Below, one piece after another: positions 55,595 to 63,955 of a stretch of DNA of 64,000 nucleotides (positions are counted from its first letter, which is position 1; each line of letters starts with the position of its first letter). Source of the stretch: an uncultured Collinsella sp. (GTDB lineage: Bacteria > Actinomycetota > Coriobacteriia > Coriobacteriales > Coriobacteriaceae); the NCBI GenBank assembly GCA_900549455.1, contig UROM01000001.1, forward strand, positions 16,890 to 80,889, written 5' to 3'. A program made the translations under genes and the position numbers. The notes beneath the pieces are model-generated. The model saw only the letters and a list, made by a program, of their open reading frames with translations, made no database searches and was not told where the DNA came from.

Positions 55595-58372
55595 ATGATT
55601 CTCAACGGACCGGGGATTAGCTACACCGAGCCCGACATCGGTTCGGAGTTCGTGCCGCCGCTGCCGGAGCATCCGCGCGAGGCCATCGTCAAGCTGTGCG
55701 AGCACTGCACCAACCGTCTGCTGCATCGCGACGAGCTGCTGGGCTACGAGTACTGGTCGTTTGCCGAGGCCGCGACCGACGAGCAGGCCGAAGTGCTCTG
55801 CAAGATGAAGATGCGCCGTCCCTATACGCTGCCCGAGATGGTCAAGCTCACCGGCATGCCCGAGGCCCAGATTGAGAAGATGCTCGACGACATGAGCTAC
55901 ACGGGTCTGCTCGAGTACAACTGGGAAAATCCCGAGCGCGCCAAGCAGTGGGTGCTGCCCATGCTGGTACCGGGTTCCGCCGAGTTCCTCAATATGCGCG
56001 TGGGCCAGCTCGAGGAGCATCCGGTCTATGCCAAGTTCTTTGAGCAGGCGTCCAAGGGGCCGCTGTCCAAGGCCACGCCGATGGTGCCGCCCGGAGGCGC
56101 CGGCATCGGCATGCATGTCATTCCGGTCGAGAAGGCCATTGATGCCACGAGCACCTCGGTGCCGATTGAGCATATCGAGCATTGGCTCGACAAATACGAG
56201 GGTAAGTATGCCGCCAGCACCTGTAGCTGCCGCGCGAGCCGTCGCGTGATGGGCGAGGGCTGCGCCGACGACCCCGCCGACTGGTGCATTGCCGTGGGCG
56301 ATATGGCCGACTACGTGGTCGAGACCGACCGCGGCCACTATGTGACGCGCGAGGAAGTCTACGACATTTTGCGCCAGGCCGAGGACAACGGCTTTGTGCA
56401 CCAGATCACCAATATCGACGGCGAGAACAAGATCTTCGCCATCTGCAACTGCAACGTCAACGTGTGCTATGCCCTGCGCACTTCGCAGCTGTTCAACACG
56501 CCCAACCTGTCGCGCTCGGCCTATGTCGCCAAGGTCGAGAAGGACAAGTGCGTGGCTTGCGGTCGCTGCGTTGAGGTGTGCCCTGCCGGTGCCGCCAAGC
56601 TCGGCCAGAAGCTCTGCAGCAAAAAGGCTGGCGGACAGGTGCCCGAGTATCCGCGCCAGGAGCTGCCCGATGCCACCAAGTGGGACCATACCAAGTGGTC
56701 GCCCAACTACCGCAACGATAACCGTATCGAGACGCACGAGTCCGGCACCGCGCCCTGCAAGACGGCTTGCCCCGCGCACGTTGCCGTTCAGGGCTACTTA
56801 AAGCTTGCGGCTCAGGGTCGCTACGACGAAGCCCTAGCACTCATTAAGCGCGAGAACCCGCTGCCCGCTATCTGCGGCCGTGTGTGCAACCGTCGCTGTG
56901 AGGATGCCTGCACCCGCGGCCGTGTGGACGCCGCCGTGGCTATCGACGAGGTCAAGAAGTTCATCGCCCAGCGCGATCTGGATGCCGCGACCCGCTACGT
57001 CCCGCCCGTGGTGACGCCGACGCGCGCTGGCGGCTTTGATCAGAAGATCGCCATCATCGGTGCCGGCCCGGCCGGTCTGTCCTGCGCCTTCTATCTTGCC
57101 GAGAAGGGCTACAAGCCCGTCGTGTTCGAGAAAAACGAGCGCCCGGGCGGCATGCTCACCTACGGTATTCCCAGCTTTAAGCTGCAGAAGGATGTTATCG
57201 AGGCCGAGGTCGAGGTCATTCGCCTGATGGGCGCCGAGTTCCGCTATGGCGTGGAGGTCGGTCGCGATGTGACGCTCGACGAGCTGCGCGAGCAGGGTTT
57301 TAAGGCCTTTTATGTTGCCATCGGCTGCCAGGGCGGCCGCCTTGCCGGCATTCCGGGCGAGGATGCCGAGGACGTGACCGTGGCCGTCGACTTCCTGCGC
57401 GAGGTCAACAGTGGCAAGATCGATGCGCTGCCCGGCCGCACCATCGTGGTGGGCGGCGGCAACGTGGCTATCGACGTCGCGCGCAACGCCTGCCGTCTGG
57501 GTTCCGAGCACGTTGAGATGTTCTGCCTGGAGAGCGAGGCCCAGATGCCCGCCAGCGAGGAGGAGCGTCGCGAGGCCGTTGAGGACGGCGCCCACATCAG
57601 CTGCGGCTGGGGCCCCAAGGAGGTTCACCTGGACGAGGCCGGTCATGTGTGCGGTATCACCTTCAAGCGCTGCACGCGTGTCTTTGACGACGAGGGCCGT
57701 TTTGCGCCCGAGTACGACGAGAACGATCTGCGCCGCGTCGATGCCGACCGTGTCGTCATGTCAATTGGCCAGTCTATTGTGTGGGGCGACCTGCTGGCTG
57801 GCTCCAAGGTGGAGCTTGGCCGTGGCCAGGGTGCTCTTGCCGACCCCCAGACCTATCAGACCGCTGAGCCCGATATCTTTGTGGGCGGCGACGTCTACAC
57901 CGGTCCGAGCTTTGCCATCGATGCCATCGCCGCCGGTCACGAGGCCGCCGTGTCCATCCATCGCTATGTGCAGCCGGGCTCCACGCTCACCATCGGCCGC
58001 AATCAGCGCCGCTACACCGCGCTCGACCGCGACGATGTCGTGATTGAGAGCTATGACAACGCGAGCCGCGAGGTGGCGCATGTCGACCGCGAGCGCGAGA
58101 AGGCTGCGCCCTTTAGCGAGTACGTCGAGACCTTTACCGAGGAGCAGGTGCGCGCCGAGACCGCTCGTTGCCTGGGTTGCGGTGCCTCGATCGTCGACCC
58201 CAACAAGTGCATCGGCTGCGGCCTGTGCACCACCAAGTGCGCGTTCGACGCCATCCATCTGGATCGCGACCGCCCCGAGTGCTCCACGATGGTCAAATAC
58301 GAGCAAAAGCTCCCGAGCCTGGGCAAGTACGCGCTCAAGCGCGCCATCAAGATTAAATTTGGTCGCAAGTAA
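55595..58372 (+). CDS. Multi-cluster Fe-S flavoprotein oxidoreductase (GltD/NfnL-like core)
   Basis: 925 residues from the ATG at 55595. N-terminal part (1-310): a winged-helix-like stretch (YTLPEMVKLTGMPEAQIEKMLDDMSYTGLLEY) and a Cys-rich domain (STCSCRASRRVMGEGC, FAICNCNVNVCYA). Then a ferredoxin site CVACGRCVEVCPAG (about 325), the GltD-type Fe-S region (CKTACPAHVAVQGYLKL..., CGRVCNRRCEDACTRG), FAD motif IAIIGAGPAGLSCAFYLAEKGY, NADPH motif TIVVGGGNVAIDVARNACRLG, and a C-terminal CLGCGA...CIGCGLCTTKCAF. So it moves electrons between NAD(P)H, FAD and several 4Fe-4S clusters. The electron partner is unknown. It is 34 bases before hypA and divergent from TetR. Confidence 0.87.
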   Translation: MILNGPGISYTEPDIGSEFVPPLPEHPREAIVKLCEHCTNRLLHRDELLGYEYWSFAEAATDEQAEVLCKMKMRRPYTLPEMVKLTGMPEAQIEKMLDDMSYTGLLEYNWENPERAKQWVLPMLVPGSAEFLNMRVGQLEEHPVYAKFFEQASKGPLSKATPMVPPGGAGIGMHVIPVEKAIDATSTSVPIEHIEHWLDKYEGKYAASTCSCRASRRVMGEGCADDPADWCIAVGDMADYVVETDRGHYVTREEVYDILRQAEDNGFVHQITNIDGENKIFAICNCNVNVCYALRTSQLFNTPNLSRSAYVAKVEKDKCVACGRCVEVCPAGAAKLGQKLCSKKAGGQVPEYPRQELPDATKWDHTKWSPNYRNDNRIETHESGTAPCKTACPAHVAVQGYLKLAAQGRYDEALALIKRENPLPAICGRVCNRRCEDACTRGRVDAAVAIDEVKKFIAQRDLDAATRYVPPVVTPTRAGGFDQKIAIIGAGPAGLSCAFYLAEKGYKPVVFEKNERPGGMLTYGIPSFKLQKDVIEAEVEVIRLMGAEFRYGVEVGRDVTLDELREQGFKAFYVAIGCQGGRLAGIPGEDAEDVTVAVDFLREVNSGKIDALPGRTIVVGGGNVAIDVARNACRLGSEHVEMFCLESEAQMPASEEERREAVEDGAHISCGWGPKEVHLDEAGHVCGITFKRCTRVFDDEGRFAPEYDENDLRRVDADRVVMSIGQSIVWGDLLAGSKVELGRGQGALADPQTYQTAEPDIFVGGDVYTGPSFAIDAIAAGHEAAVSIHRYVQPGSTLTIGRNQRRYTALDRDDVVIESYDNASREVAHVDREREKAAPFSEYVETFTEEQVRAETARCLGCGASIVDPNKCIGCGLCTTKCAFDAIHLDRDRPECSTMVKYEQKLPSLGKYALKRAIKIKFGRK

Positions 58373-58406
58373 GTAGCCATAACGGGAACGGCGGAAGGAA
58401 TTAAAA

Positions 58407-58826
58407 GTGCACGAGCTCGGAATCGTTTACCACATCATTCGCGATGTCGAGAACGTGGCTCGCGCCAATGGCGTGAGTCGCGTTTCGGGCGTCACACTGC
58501 TGCTAGGCGAGGTCTCGGGCGTCGTTCCCGACTTGCTGCTCGACGCTTGGCGCTGGGCGGCAGATAAAAAGCCCATCACGCAGGGCGCGGAGCTTATTGT
58601 GGAGCCCGTCGAGGCCGTGACGCATTGCGAGGCATGCGGTCGCGACTACGCGACGGTCGAGCACGGCAAGACCTGCCCCCATTGCGGTAGCGGCGAAACA
58701 TACCTGCTGCAGGGCCAGGAGGTCATGATTAAGCAGATCGAGACCCCCGACGAGGACCCGGCAGGCGCTGTCCCCGATGACCCCTCCGACGCCGTCGACG
58801 CCGCCAACCCCCTCCACATCGTCTAG
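58407..58826 (+). CDS. hypA: Hydrogenase nickel-insertion protein HypA
   Basis: 139 residues. HypA delivers nickel to the NiFe-hydrogenase large subunit with HypB. It begins MHELGIVYHII with the nickel ligand His2, and has the zinc site CEACGRDYATVEHGKTCPHCGS. A GTG start is needed to keep His2. The C-terminal 25 residues (DEDPAGAVPDDPSDAVDAANPLHIV) are an acidic extension. It follows the flavoprotein by 34 bases and is probably cotranscribed with it, away from hypFCDE at 16.7-21.8 kb. hypB is not in this window. Confidence 0.94.
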   Translation: MHELGIVYHIIRDVENVARANGVSRVSGVTLLLGEVSGVVPDLLLDAWRWAADKKPITQGAELIVEPVEAVTHCEACGRDYATVEHGKTCPHCGSGETYLLQGQEVMIKQIETPDEDPAGAVPDDPSDAVDAANPLHIV

Positions 58827-58836
58827 GATCCCCTAT

Positions 58837-58905
58837 AAGTTGCGGTGAAATAGTTCCTAAATCCAGCCTTCTGGCTCTTAAACAAGAACTATTCCACCGC
58901 AACTT
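58837..58905. repeat. AGTTGCGG hairpin family, copy 3
   Basis: Perfect apart from the usual A-C mismatch: AAGTTGCGGTGAAATAGTTC (58837-58856) against 58886-58905, followed by a T run, so it can terminate the hypA message. It lies 10 bases after the hypA stop. The rest of the gap to 59231 is AT-rich and holds the PTS promoter, no gene. Confidence 0.88.
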
Positions 58906-59156
58906 TTTTGAGTAGTTTCGTAGATCATAAGTCGTGCAAATAGTCAAGCCACGTCTGTTGAAACAAAATAGCGACAGTACGAGGACATTCGCACTTGCTT
59001 AAAATCGATATTAATGAACAGCTTGCTTGTATCTATAAAATATATGGCTTGATGGGCGACGCTTTAGCGGGAAATGAGTCGAAAAACAGCAGCGTAATCA
59101 ACTTGTAACAAACTTAGACGTTTAAACAAATAATGCAACCTTTTACGAATTTAGCT

Positions 59157-59162
59157 ATAATT
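59157..59162 (+). promoter_or_regulatory. -10 element of the mannose-type PTS operon
   Basis: A perfect TATAAT in a strongly AT-rich stretch, 69 bases before the EIIAB start. ATGCAA at 59134-59139 is 17 bases upstream and is the best -35 candidate, a weak one. No cre-like or sigma-54 box is clear. Confidence 0.55.
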
Positions 59163-59231
59163 CCACAAACCAAACAGGTATACTCCTTTCATGTCGTGTA
59201 GGAAATACGTAGACAAAAAGGAGGTTATGTG

Positions 59232-60221
59232 ATGGTAAGTATTGTTCTTGCTAGCCACGGGGACTTGGCAGCTGGAATCAAGCAGACGGGCTCGATGGTC
59301 TTTGGCGATCAGCCGTCTGTGGCCGTGGTCTCGCTCGAGCCGAGCATGGGCCCCGACGACTTCCGTGCTAAGGTCGAGGAAGCAGTCGCTTCCTTCGAGG
59401 ACCAGGAGCAGGTACTCTTCCTCGTTGATTTGTGGGGCGGCACGCCGTTCAACCAGATCAGCGGGCTCATCGAGGGCCACGATTCCTGGGCTATCGTCAC
59501 CGGTGTCAACCTGCCTATGCTCATCGAGGCATATTCGCAGCGCTTTGACGCAAAGAACACTGCACATGCGATCGCAAAACATCTCGTGACTGAGGCTAAG
59601 GCTGGCGTGCGCGTCAAGCCCGAGTCTCTGGAGCCCGAGGAGAAGAAGCCGGCTGCGGCCGCCGCTGCTCCTGCAGGCGCCATCCCTCCGGGAACGGTCA
59701 TCGGCGACGGGCACATCAAGATTGCCCACGTCCGTATCGACACCCGTCTGCTGCATGGTCAGGTGGCCACCACGTGGACCAAGCAGATCAACCCCAACCG
59801 CATCATCGTGGTTTCCGACGGCGTTGCTCACGACGAGCTCCGCAAGACCATGATCGAGCAGGCTGCCCCTCCGGGAGTCCATGCCAACGTCGTGCCCATC
59901 AAGAAGATGGCCGAGGTCGTCAAGGACACGCGCTTTGGTGGCACCAAGGCCATGCTGCTCTTCGAGAACCCGCAGGATCTGCTCAGGGCCATCGAGGCCG
60001 GCGTCGACATCAAGGAAGTCAACATCGGTTCCATGGCCCATTCCAAGGGCAAGGTCGTCGTCACCAACGCCGTCGCTATGGGCGATGATGACGTTAAGAC
60101 TCTCGAGGCCCTCAAGGCCAAGGGCGTCAAGTTCGAGGTCCGCAAGGTTCCTTCGGATTCCTCCGAGGATCTCGACGCCATGTTGAAGAAAGCTAAGGCC
60201 GAACTGGCCGCTCAAGCATAG
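59232..60221 (+). CDS. PTS mannose-family EIIAB component
   Basis: 329 residues. EIIA domain at 1-130 with phospho-His9 (IVLASHGDLAAG), an Ala/Pro-rich linker (EEKKPAAAAAAPAGAIPPG, near 145), and the EIIB domain from about 160 with His175 (RIDTRLLHGQVATTW). It takes phosphate from HPr and passes it to a hexose entering through EIIC/EIID. AGGAGGT six bases before the ATG decides the start over a GTG one codon earlier. First gene of EIIAB-EIIC-EIID-DUF956. Mannose, glucose, fructose or amino sugars are possible substrates. Confidence 0.95.
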   Translation: MVSIVLASHGDLAAGIKQTGSMVFGDQPSVAVVSLEPSMGPDDFRAKVEEAVASFEDQEQVLFLVDLWGGTPFNQISGLIEGHDSWAIVTGVNLPMLIEAYSQRFDAKNTAHAIAKHLVTEAKAGVRVKPESLEPEEKKPAAAAAAPAGAIPPGTVIGDGHIKIAHVRIDTRLLHGQVATTWTKQINPNRIIVVSDGVAHDELRKTMIEQAAPPGVHANVVPIKKMAEVVKDTRFGGTKAMLLFENPQDLLRAIEAGVDIKEVNIGSMAHSKGKVVVTNAVAMGDDDVKTLEALKAKGVKFEVRKVPSDSSEDLDAMLKKAKAELAAQA

Positions 60222-60239
60222 TAAAGGAGGGTCCGATAC

Positions 60240-61058
60240 ATGTCTGCAATCACTATTCTGCTTGTTGCGATTGTCGCGTTGTTTGCCGGTATGGAAGGCA
60301 TCCTGGATGAGTTCCAGTTCCATCAGCCGCTCGTGGCATGCACGCTTATCGGTCTCGTAACCGGTCACCTTCAGGAGGGCATCCTCCTGGGCGGTTCGCT
60401 CCAGATGATGGCTCTTGGCTGGGCTAACGTCGGCGCCGCCGTCGCGCCTGACGCCGCTCTGGCTTCGGTCGCCTCTTCGATCATCATGGTGCTCGCCCTC
60501 AACGGCGGCGCCACCGATTCGGGCAAGGCCGTTACCGCCGCCATCGCCGTCGCCGTCCCGCTGTCGGTCGCTGGTCTGTTCCTGACCATGATCTGCCGTA
60601 CCCTGGCTACCGCTATCGCTCACGCCATGGACGGTTGCGCCGAGAAGGGCGACTTCGCCGGCATCGAGCGCTGGCAGTACATTGCCATCCTTATGCAGGG
60701 CCTTCGTATCGCCATTCCGGCAGTGCTTCTGTGCATCATCCCGGCCGAGGCTGTTACCAACGCGCTTAATGCTATGCCCGACTGGCTGTCCGGCGGCATG
60801 GCTGTCGGCGGCGGCATGGTCGCTTCCGTCGGTTACGCCATGGTCATCAACATGATGGCCACCAAGGAGACCTGGCCGTTCTTCATCCTCGGCTTTGTCC
60901 TTGCTGCCATCCCTCAGCTCACGCTGATCGCCCTTGGCCTCATCGGCATCTCCCTTGCCCTCATCTACCTTGGCCTTAAGGATCTGGCCAAGCAGGGTGG
61001 CGGCATGGGCGGTGGCTCCGGTGACCCGCTCGGCGACATTCTGAACGATTACGAGTAG
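60240..61058 (+). CDS. PTS mannose-family EIIC component
   Basis: 272 residues, seven or so hydrophobic segments. The stretch HQPLVACTLIGLVTGHLQEGILLGGSLQMMALGWANVGAAVAPDAALASVASSIIMVL is the EIIC-Man signature region. It forms the sugar channel with EIID. AAAGGAGGG precedes the ATG; it starts 18 bases after EIIAB. Confidence 0.95.
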   Translation: MSAITILLVAIVALFAGMEGILDEFQFHQPLVACTLIGLVTGHLQEGILLGGSLQMMALGWANVGAAVAPDAALASVASSIIMVLALNGGATDSGKAVTAAIAVAVPLSVAGLFLTMICRTLATAIAHAMDGCAEKGDFAGIERWQYIAILMQGLRIAIPAVLLCIIPAEAVTNALNAMPDWLSGGMAVGGGMVASVGYAMVINMMATKETWPFFILGFVLAAIPQLTLIALGLIGISLALIYLGLKDLAKQGGGMGGGSGDPLGDILNDYE

Positions 61059-61074
61059 GAGGGGAGTGATACAT

Positions 61075-61995
61075 ATGGCAGAGAACAAGATTCAGCTCAC
61101 CAAGGCTGACCGCAAGAAGGTTTGCTTCCGTCATCAGTTCCTTCAGGGCTCGTGGAACTACGAGCGTATGCAGAACGGCGGCTGGTGCTTCGCAATGATC
61201 CCTGCGATCAAGAAGCTCTACACCAGCAAGGATGACCAGATTGCCGCTCTTAAGCGTCACCTGGAGTTCTATAACACCCACCCCTATGTTTCCGCCCCCG
61301 TCATTGGCGTCACCCTCGCTCTCGAGGAGGAGCGCGCCAACGGTGCTCCGATCGACGACGTCGCCATTCAGGGCGTCAAGGTCGGTATGATGGGCCCGCT
61401 CGCCGGCGTCGGCGACCCCGCCTTCTGGTTCACCCTTCGCCCGATTCTGGGCGCTCTGGGCGCTTCCCTGGCCCTGTCCGGCAGCATCGCCGGTCCGTTG
61501 CTGTTCTTCTTCGCGTGGAACATCATCCGTTACGCCTTCCTGTGGTACACGCAGGAGTTTGGCTACAAGGTCGGCTCCTCCATCGCCAAGGACCTCTCCG
61601 GCGGTCTGATGGGCAAGGTCACCGAGGGTGCTTCCATCCTGGGTATGTTCATCATCGGCGCCCTGGTCGAGCGCTGGGTGTCCATCTCCTTCACCCCGGT
61701 CGTCTCCAAGGTCACGCAGTCTGCTGGCGCCTTTATCGACTGGGCTAACCTGCCCTCCGGTTCTGAGGGTGTCAAGGAAGCGCTGACGATGTATAACTCC
61801 ATCGGTGCTAACGCCCTTGATCAGGTGAAGGTCACCACGCTTCAGGCCAACCTCGATCAGCTCATCCCCGGCCTTGCCGCCGTGTGCCTGACCCTGCTGG
61901 TCTGCAAGCTCCTCAAGAAGAAGGTCAGCCCGATCGTCATCATCCTGGCTCTCTTCGCCATCGGCATCATCGGTCGCGTCTGCGGCTTCATGTAA
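61075..61995 (+). CDS. PTS mannose-family EIID component
   Basis: 306 residues. RHQFLQGSWNYERMQNGGWCFAMIPAI near the N-terminus, and GVKVGMMGPLAGVGDPAFWFTLRPILGALGASLALSGS, are diagnostic of EIID. C-terminal membrane helices end in VIIILALFAIGIIGRVCGFM. The ATG at 61075 follows AGGAGGGG; a GTG at 61066 is possible. It follows EIIC by 16 bases. Confidence 0.95.
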   Translation: MAENKIQLTKADRKKVCFRHQFLQGSWNYERMQNGGWCFAMIPAIKKLYTSKDDQIAALKRHLEFYNTHPYVSAPVIGVTLALEEERANGAPIDDVAIQGVKVGMMGPLAGVGDPAFWFTLRPILGALGASLALSGSIAGPLLFFFAWNIIRYAFLWYTQEFGYKVGSSIAKDLSGGLMGKVTEGASILGMFIIGALVERWVSISFTPVVSKVTQSAGAFIDWANLPSGSEGVKEALTMYNSIGANALDQVKVTTLQANLDQLIPGLAAVCLTLLVCKLLKKKVSPIVIILALFAIGIIGRVCGFM

Positions 61996-62051
61996 GCACG
62001 TTTCGGCTTAAGACCGAGAATTGCTAGGCAAGGGCTTTTGAGCCATTGAAA

Positions 62052-62087
62052 CGGACCGCACCCGGTGGGTACACTGGATGCGGTCCG
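62052..62087 (+). terminator. Hairpin between EIID and DUF956 gene
   Basis: Perfect 9-base arms CGGACCGCA (62052-62060) and 62079-62087, followed by the T-rich TTGTTTTATTT. Partial termination would give less DUF956 message than PTS message. Confidence 0.7.
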
Positions 62088-62115
62088 ATTGTTTTATTTG
62101 GAGGGCGAGGCGCGC

Positions 62116-62514
62116 ATGGCGCAATCTCAGAACAGCACGGTCGATCTGGCAACGCCGGCAACCTGCCTGATGGGGCTTACCAGCCACGGCAACGTGATGG
62201 TGGGCAATAAGGCGTTTGAGTACTATAACGAGCGCAATCCCGAGGATTATATTCAAATCCCGTGGGACGAGGTCGACTATATTGCCGCCGAGGTTTTGCG
62301 CGGCACCAAGAAGATTACGCGTTTTGCCATCTTCACCAAGGACAACGGTCACTTTACGTTTTCGACGCGCGACGACAAAGAGACGCTTCGCGCGGTCCGC
62401 AAGTACGTCGACGAGGATAAGCTCGTGCGTTCGCCCGACTTTATCGACGTGACCGCCAAGGGAGCCAAGAGCATCCCCTCCGTCATCAAAAACCTCTTCC
62501 ACAAAGGCAACTAG
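62116..62514 (+). CDS. DUF956 family protein (ManO-like), PTS-linked
   Basis: 132 residues. CLMGLTSHGNVMVGNKAFEYYNERNPEDYIQIPWDEVDYIAAEV and FAIFTKDNGHFTFSTRDDKETLRAVRKYV match the DUF956 family, which is found next to mannose-type PTS operons in Gram-positive bacteria; ManO is the Lactococcus example. The role is regulatory or accessory and not settled. The ATG at 62116 is chosen; the frame open to 62065 runs through the terminator stem. Confidence 0.88.
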   Translation: MAQSQNSTVDLATPATCLMGLTSHGNVMVGNKAFEYYNERNPEDYIQIPWDEVDYIAAEVLRGTKKITRFAIFTKDNGHFTFSTRDDKETLRAVRKYVDEDKLVRSPDFIDVTAKGAKSIPSVIKNLFHKGN

Positions 62515-62522
62515 CTCACCAT

Positions 62523-62591
62523 AAGTTGCGGTGAAATAGTTCCTAAATACGGCTCTAGATGCTTTGGACAGGAACTATTCCACCGCAACTT
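62523..62591. repeat. AGTTGCGG hairpin family, copy 4
   Basis: AAGTTGCGGTGAAATAGTTC (from 62523) against 62571-62591, same single mismatch, 27-base loop unrelated to other copies. It lies 8 bases after the DUF956 stop and before tRNA-Arg. Confidence 0.87.
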
Positions 62592-62649
62592 CGAAGTCCA
62601 GTCATGCGACGTATGGCAATGCAGTAAATCTGCTACACTAGTACAACAT

Positions 62650-62725
62650 GCCTCCGTAGCTCAGGGGATAGAGCACCGCTCTCCTAAAGCGGGTGTCGAC
62701 GGTTCGAATCCGCCCGGGGGCACCA
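62650..62725 (+). tRNA. tRNA-Arg (anticodon CCT)
   Basis: 76 bases including encoded CCA. Acceptor GCCTCCG pairs with CGGGGGC; D arm GCTCAGGGGATAGAGC; anticodon stem CCGCT/AGCGG with loop CTCCTAA, reading AGG codons; T loop TTCGAAT. A terminator hairpin follows at 62736-62764. Confidence 0.95.
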
Positions 62726-63028
62726 GAGATTTGCCGAGCCCGGTACCACCACGGTGCCGGGCTCTTCTGGTCTAAAGGCCGGATTCGAACCGGCGACACC
62801 CGCGTCACCAATTTCCCCGCGGGGGGGGAGTTTTCGAATCCGCCCGGGGGCACCAGGGAATATGACGGCGTCGCGAGAGCGGCGCCGTTTCTGGTTTGTG
62901 GGAGCCGTCGGCGGATTCGGACCGTCGACGGCCGCGTCACCAATTTCCCCGCGGGGGAAGTTTTCGAATCCGCCCGGGGGCACCAGAGAAATATCGAGCC
63001 CGGTACCGATATGGTGCCGGGCTCTTTT
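62703..63028 (+). repeat. 130-bp tandem units carrying the tRNA-Arg 3' end
   Basis: TTCGAATCCGCCCGGGGG plus CACCAG starts at 62703 (in the tRNA), 62833 and 62963, exactly 130 bases apart. Each is followed by a hairpin (62736-62764, 62865-62888, 62996-63024), with T runs at least in the first and third. Between hairpin and next unit come GGATTCG(A/G)(A/C)CCG and CGCGTCACCAATTTCCCCGCGGGG, which read on the minus strand like the 3' half of another tRNA. The copies start at the T loop, as integrase crossover sites do. No protein gene is credible in 62726-63153. Confidence 0.85.
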
Positions 63029-63070
63029 GGTCTAAAGGCATGCCGTGGTTTTCGCTGCTTCAGATGAAAA

Positions 63071-63103
63071 AGCGCCCGTTTGCCGGGGGAGCAAACGGGC
63101 GCT
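63071..63103 (-). terminator. Terminator of the PASTA-domain gene
   Basis: Perfect 13-base arms (63071-63083 and 63091-63103); on the minus strand followed by TTTTC. It lies 50 bases past the stop at 63154. Confidence 0.85.
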
Positions 63104-63153
63104 ATTGAGCGAATGTTTTGCGTCATCAGCCGTTGTGGGCAACGTCTTGATGA

Positions 63154-63955
63154 CTAGTTGGTCGTGCCGGAATCGTCGCCTGAATCAGTACCAGAGCCAG
63201 AAATCGAAACCGTCAACGTGATCGTGTTGTCGGTAGACTGCTTGCCGGTGGGGGAGACGCCCGTAACGGTGGCGTTTTCGTTGCCGCTCACGGGGTTGCC
63301 GTTCTGATCGCAGTACGCGATGTTGTAGAACCCGGCGTTGTTGAGCGCGGTAACGGCGGCGGAGATGCTCTTGCCGTACAGGTTGCCCGGAACGCTGGCC
63401 TTGCCGGACTTCTTGGCGATGACGACGGTGATCGTGGCGCCGGGCTTCTGCTTACCGCTGGGGTTCCAGCTAATGACGGTGCCCTCGGTGACGGAATCGT
63501 TCTCCTGGTAGCTCACGTTGACGCCAAAACCTGCCATGTCGAGGGCATTGCGTGCCTGGGCCTCGGTCATGTCGGTCAGATCGGGGACGGAGGTGGTGTC
63601 AGGACCGCTGGAGACCTTATACGAGATGGTCGTGCCCTTCTCGACTTCCTTGCCGGCATCAGTGCCCTGCTCAAAGACCTGACCTTCTTCGGCCTCGTTG
63701 GCCTCTTCGGTTGCTTCGCCCTTGAGCCCCACGCTTGCCAGCGCGGCCTCGGCCTGGTCTTTGGTGAGGCCGACGAGCTGCGGAACCTCAACTTTCTCGG
63801 CGGGCTTGGGTCCCTTGGAGATCACCAGGTTCACCTTGGTGCCCTTGGGCTTCTTAGTGTTGCCGTTGGGGGTCTGCTCGGCAACTTTGCCCTCATCGAC
63901 ATCGTCGTTGTAGCTTTGGTCGACGGTTCCGACCTCAAGGCCGGCCTCTTTGATC
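63154..63955 (-). CDS. PASTA-domain protein, 3' part (probably PknB-type Ser/Thr kinase)
   Basis: 267 codons of the C-terminus; the 5' part is cut off by the contig end. Three full PASTA domains and part of a fourth are visible: VEVPQLVGLTKDQAEAALASVGLKG..., TSVPDLTDMTEAQARNALDMAGFGV..., ASVPGNLYGKSISAAVTALNNAGFYN.... PASTA domains bind muropeptides outside the cell and are usual at the C-terminus of PknB/StkP kinases and some penicillin-binding proteins. The long repeat row and Ser/Asp/Gly tail favour the kinase. The first six codons of the open frame beyond 63955 (MCIRDR) come from adapter and are not protein. Confidence 0.85.

Noticed and set aside
62638..63126. Open frames giving GRIRTVDTRFRRAVLYPLSYGG-like peptides
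   Set aside because: They are translations of tRNA and tRNA-derived repeats, a well-known false protein family.
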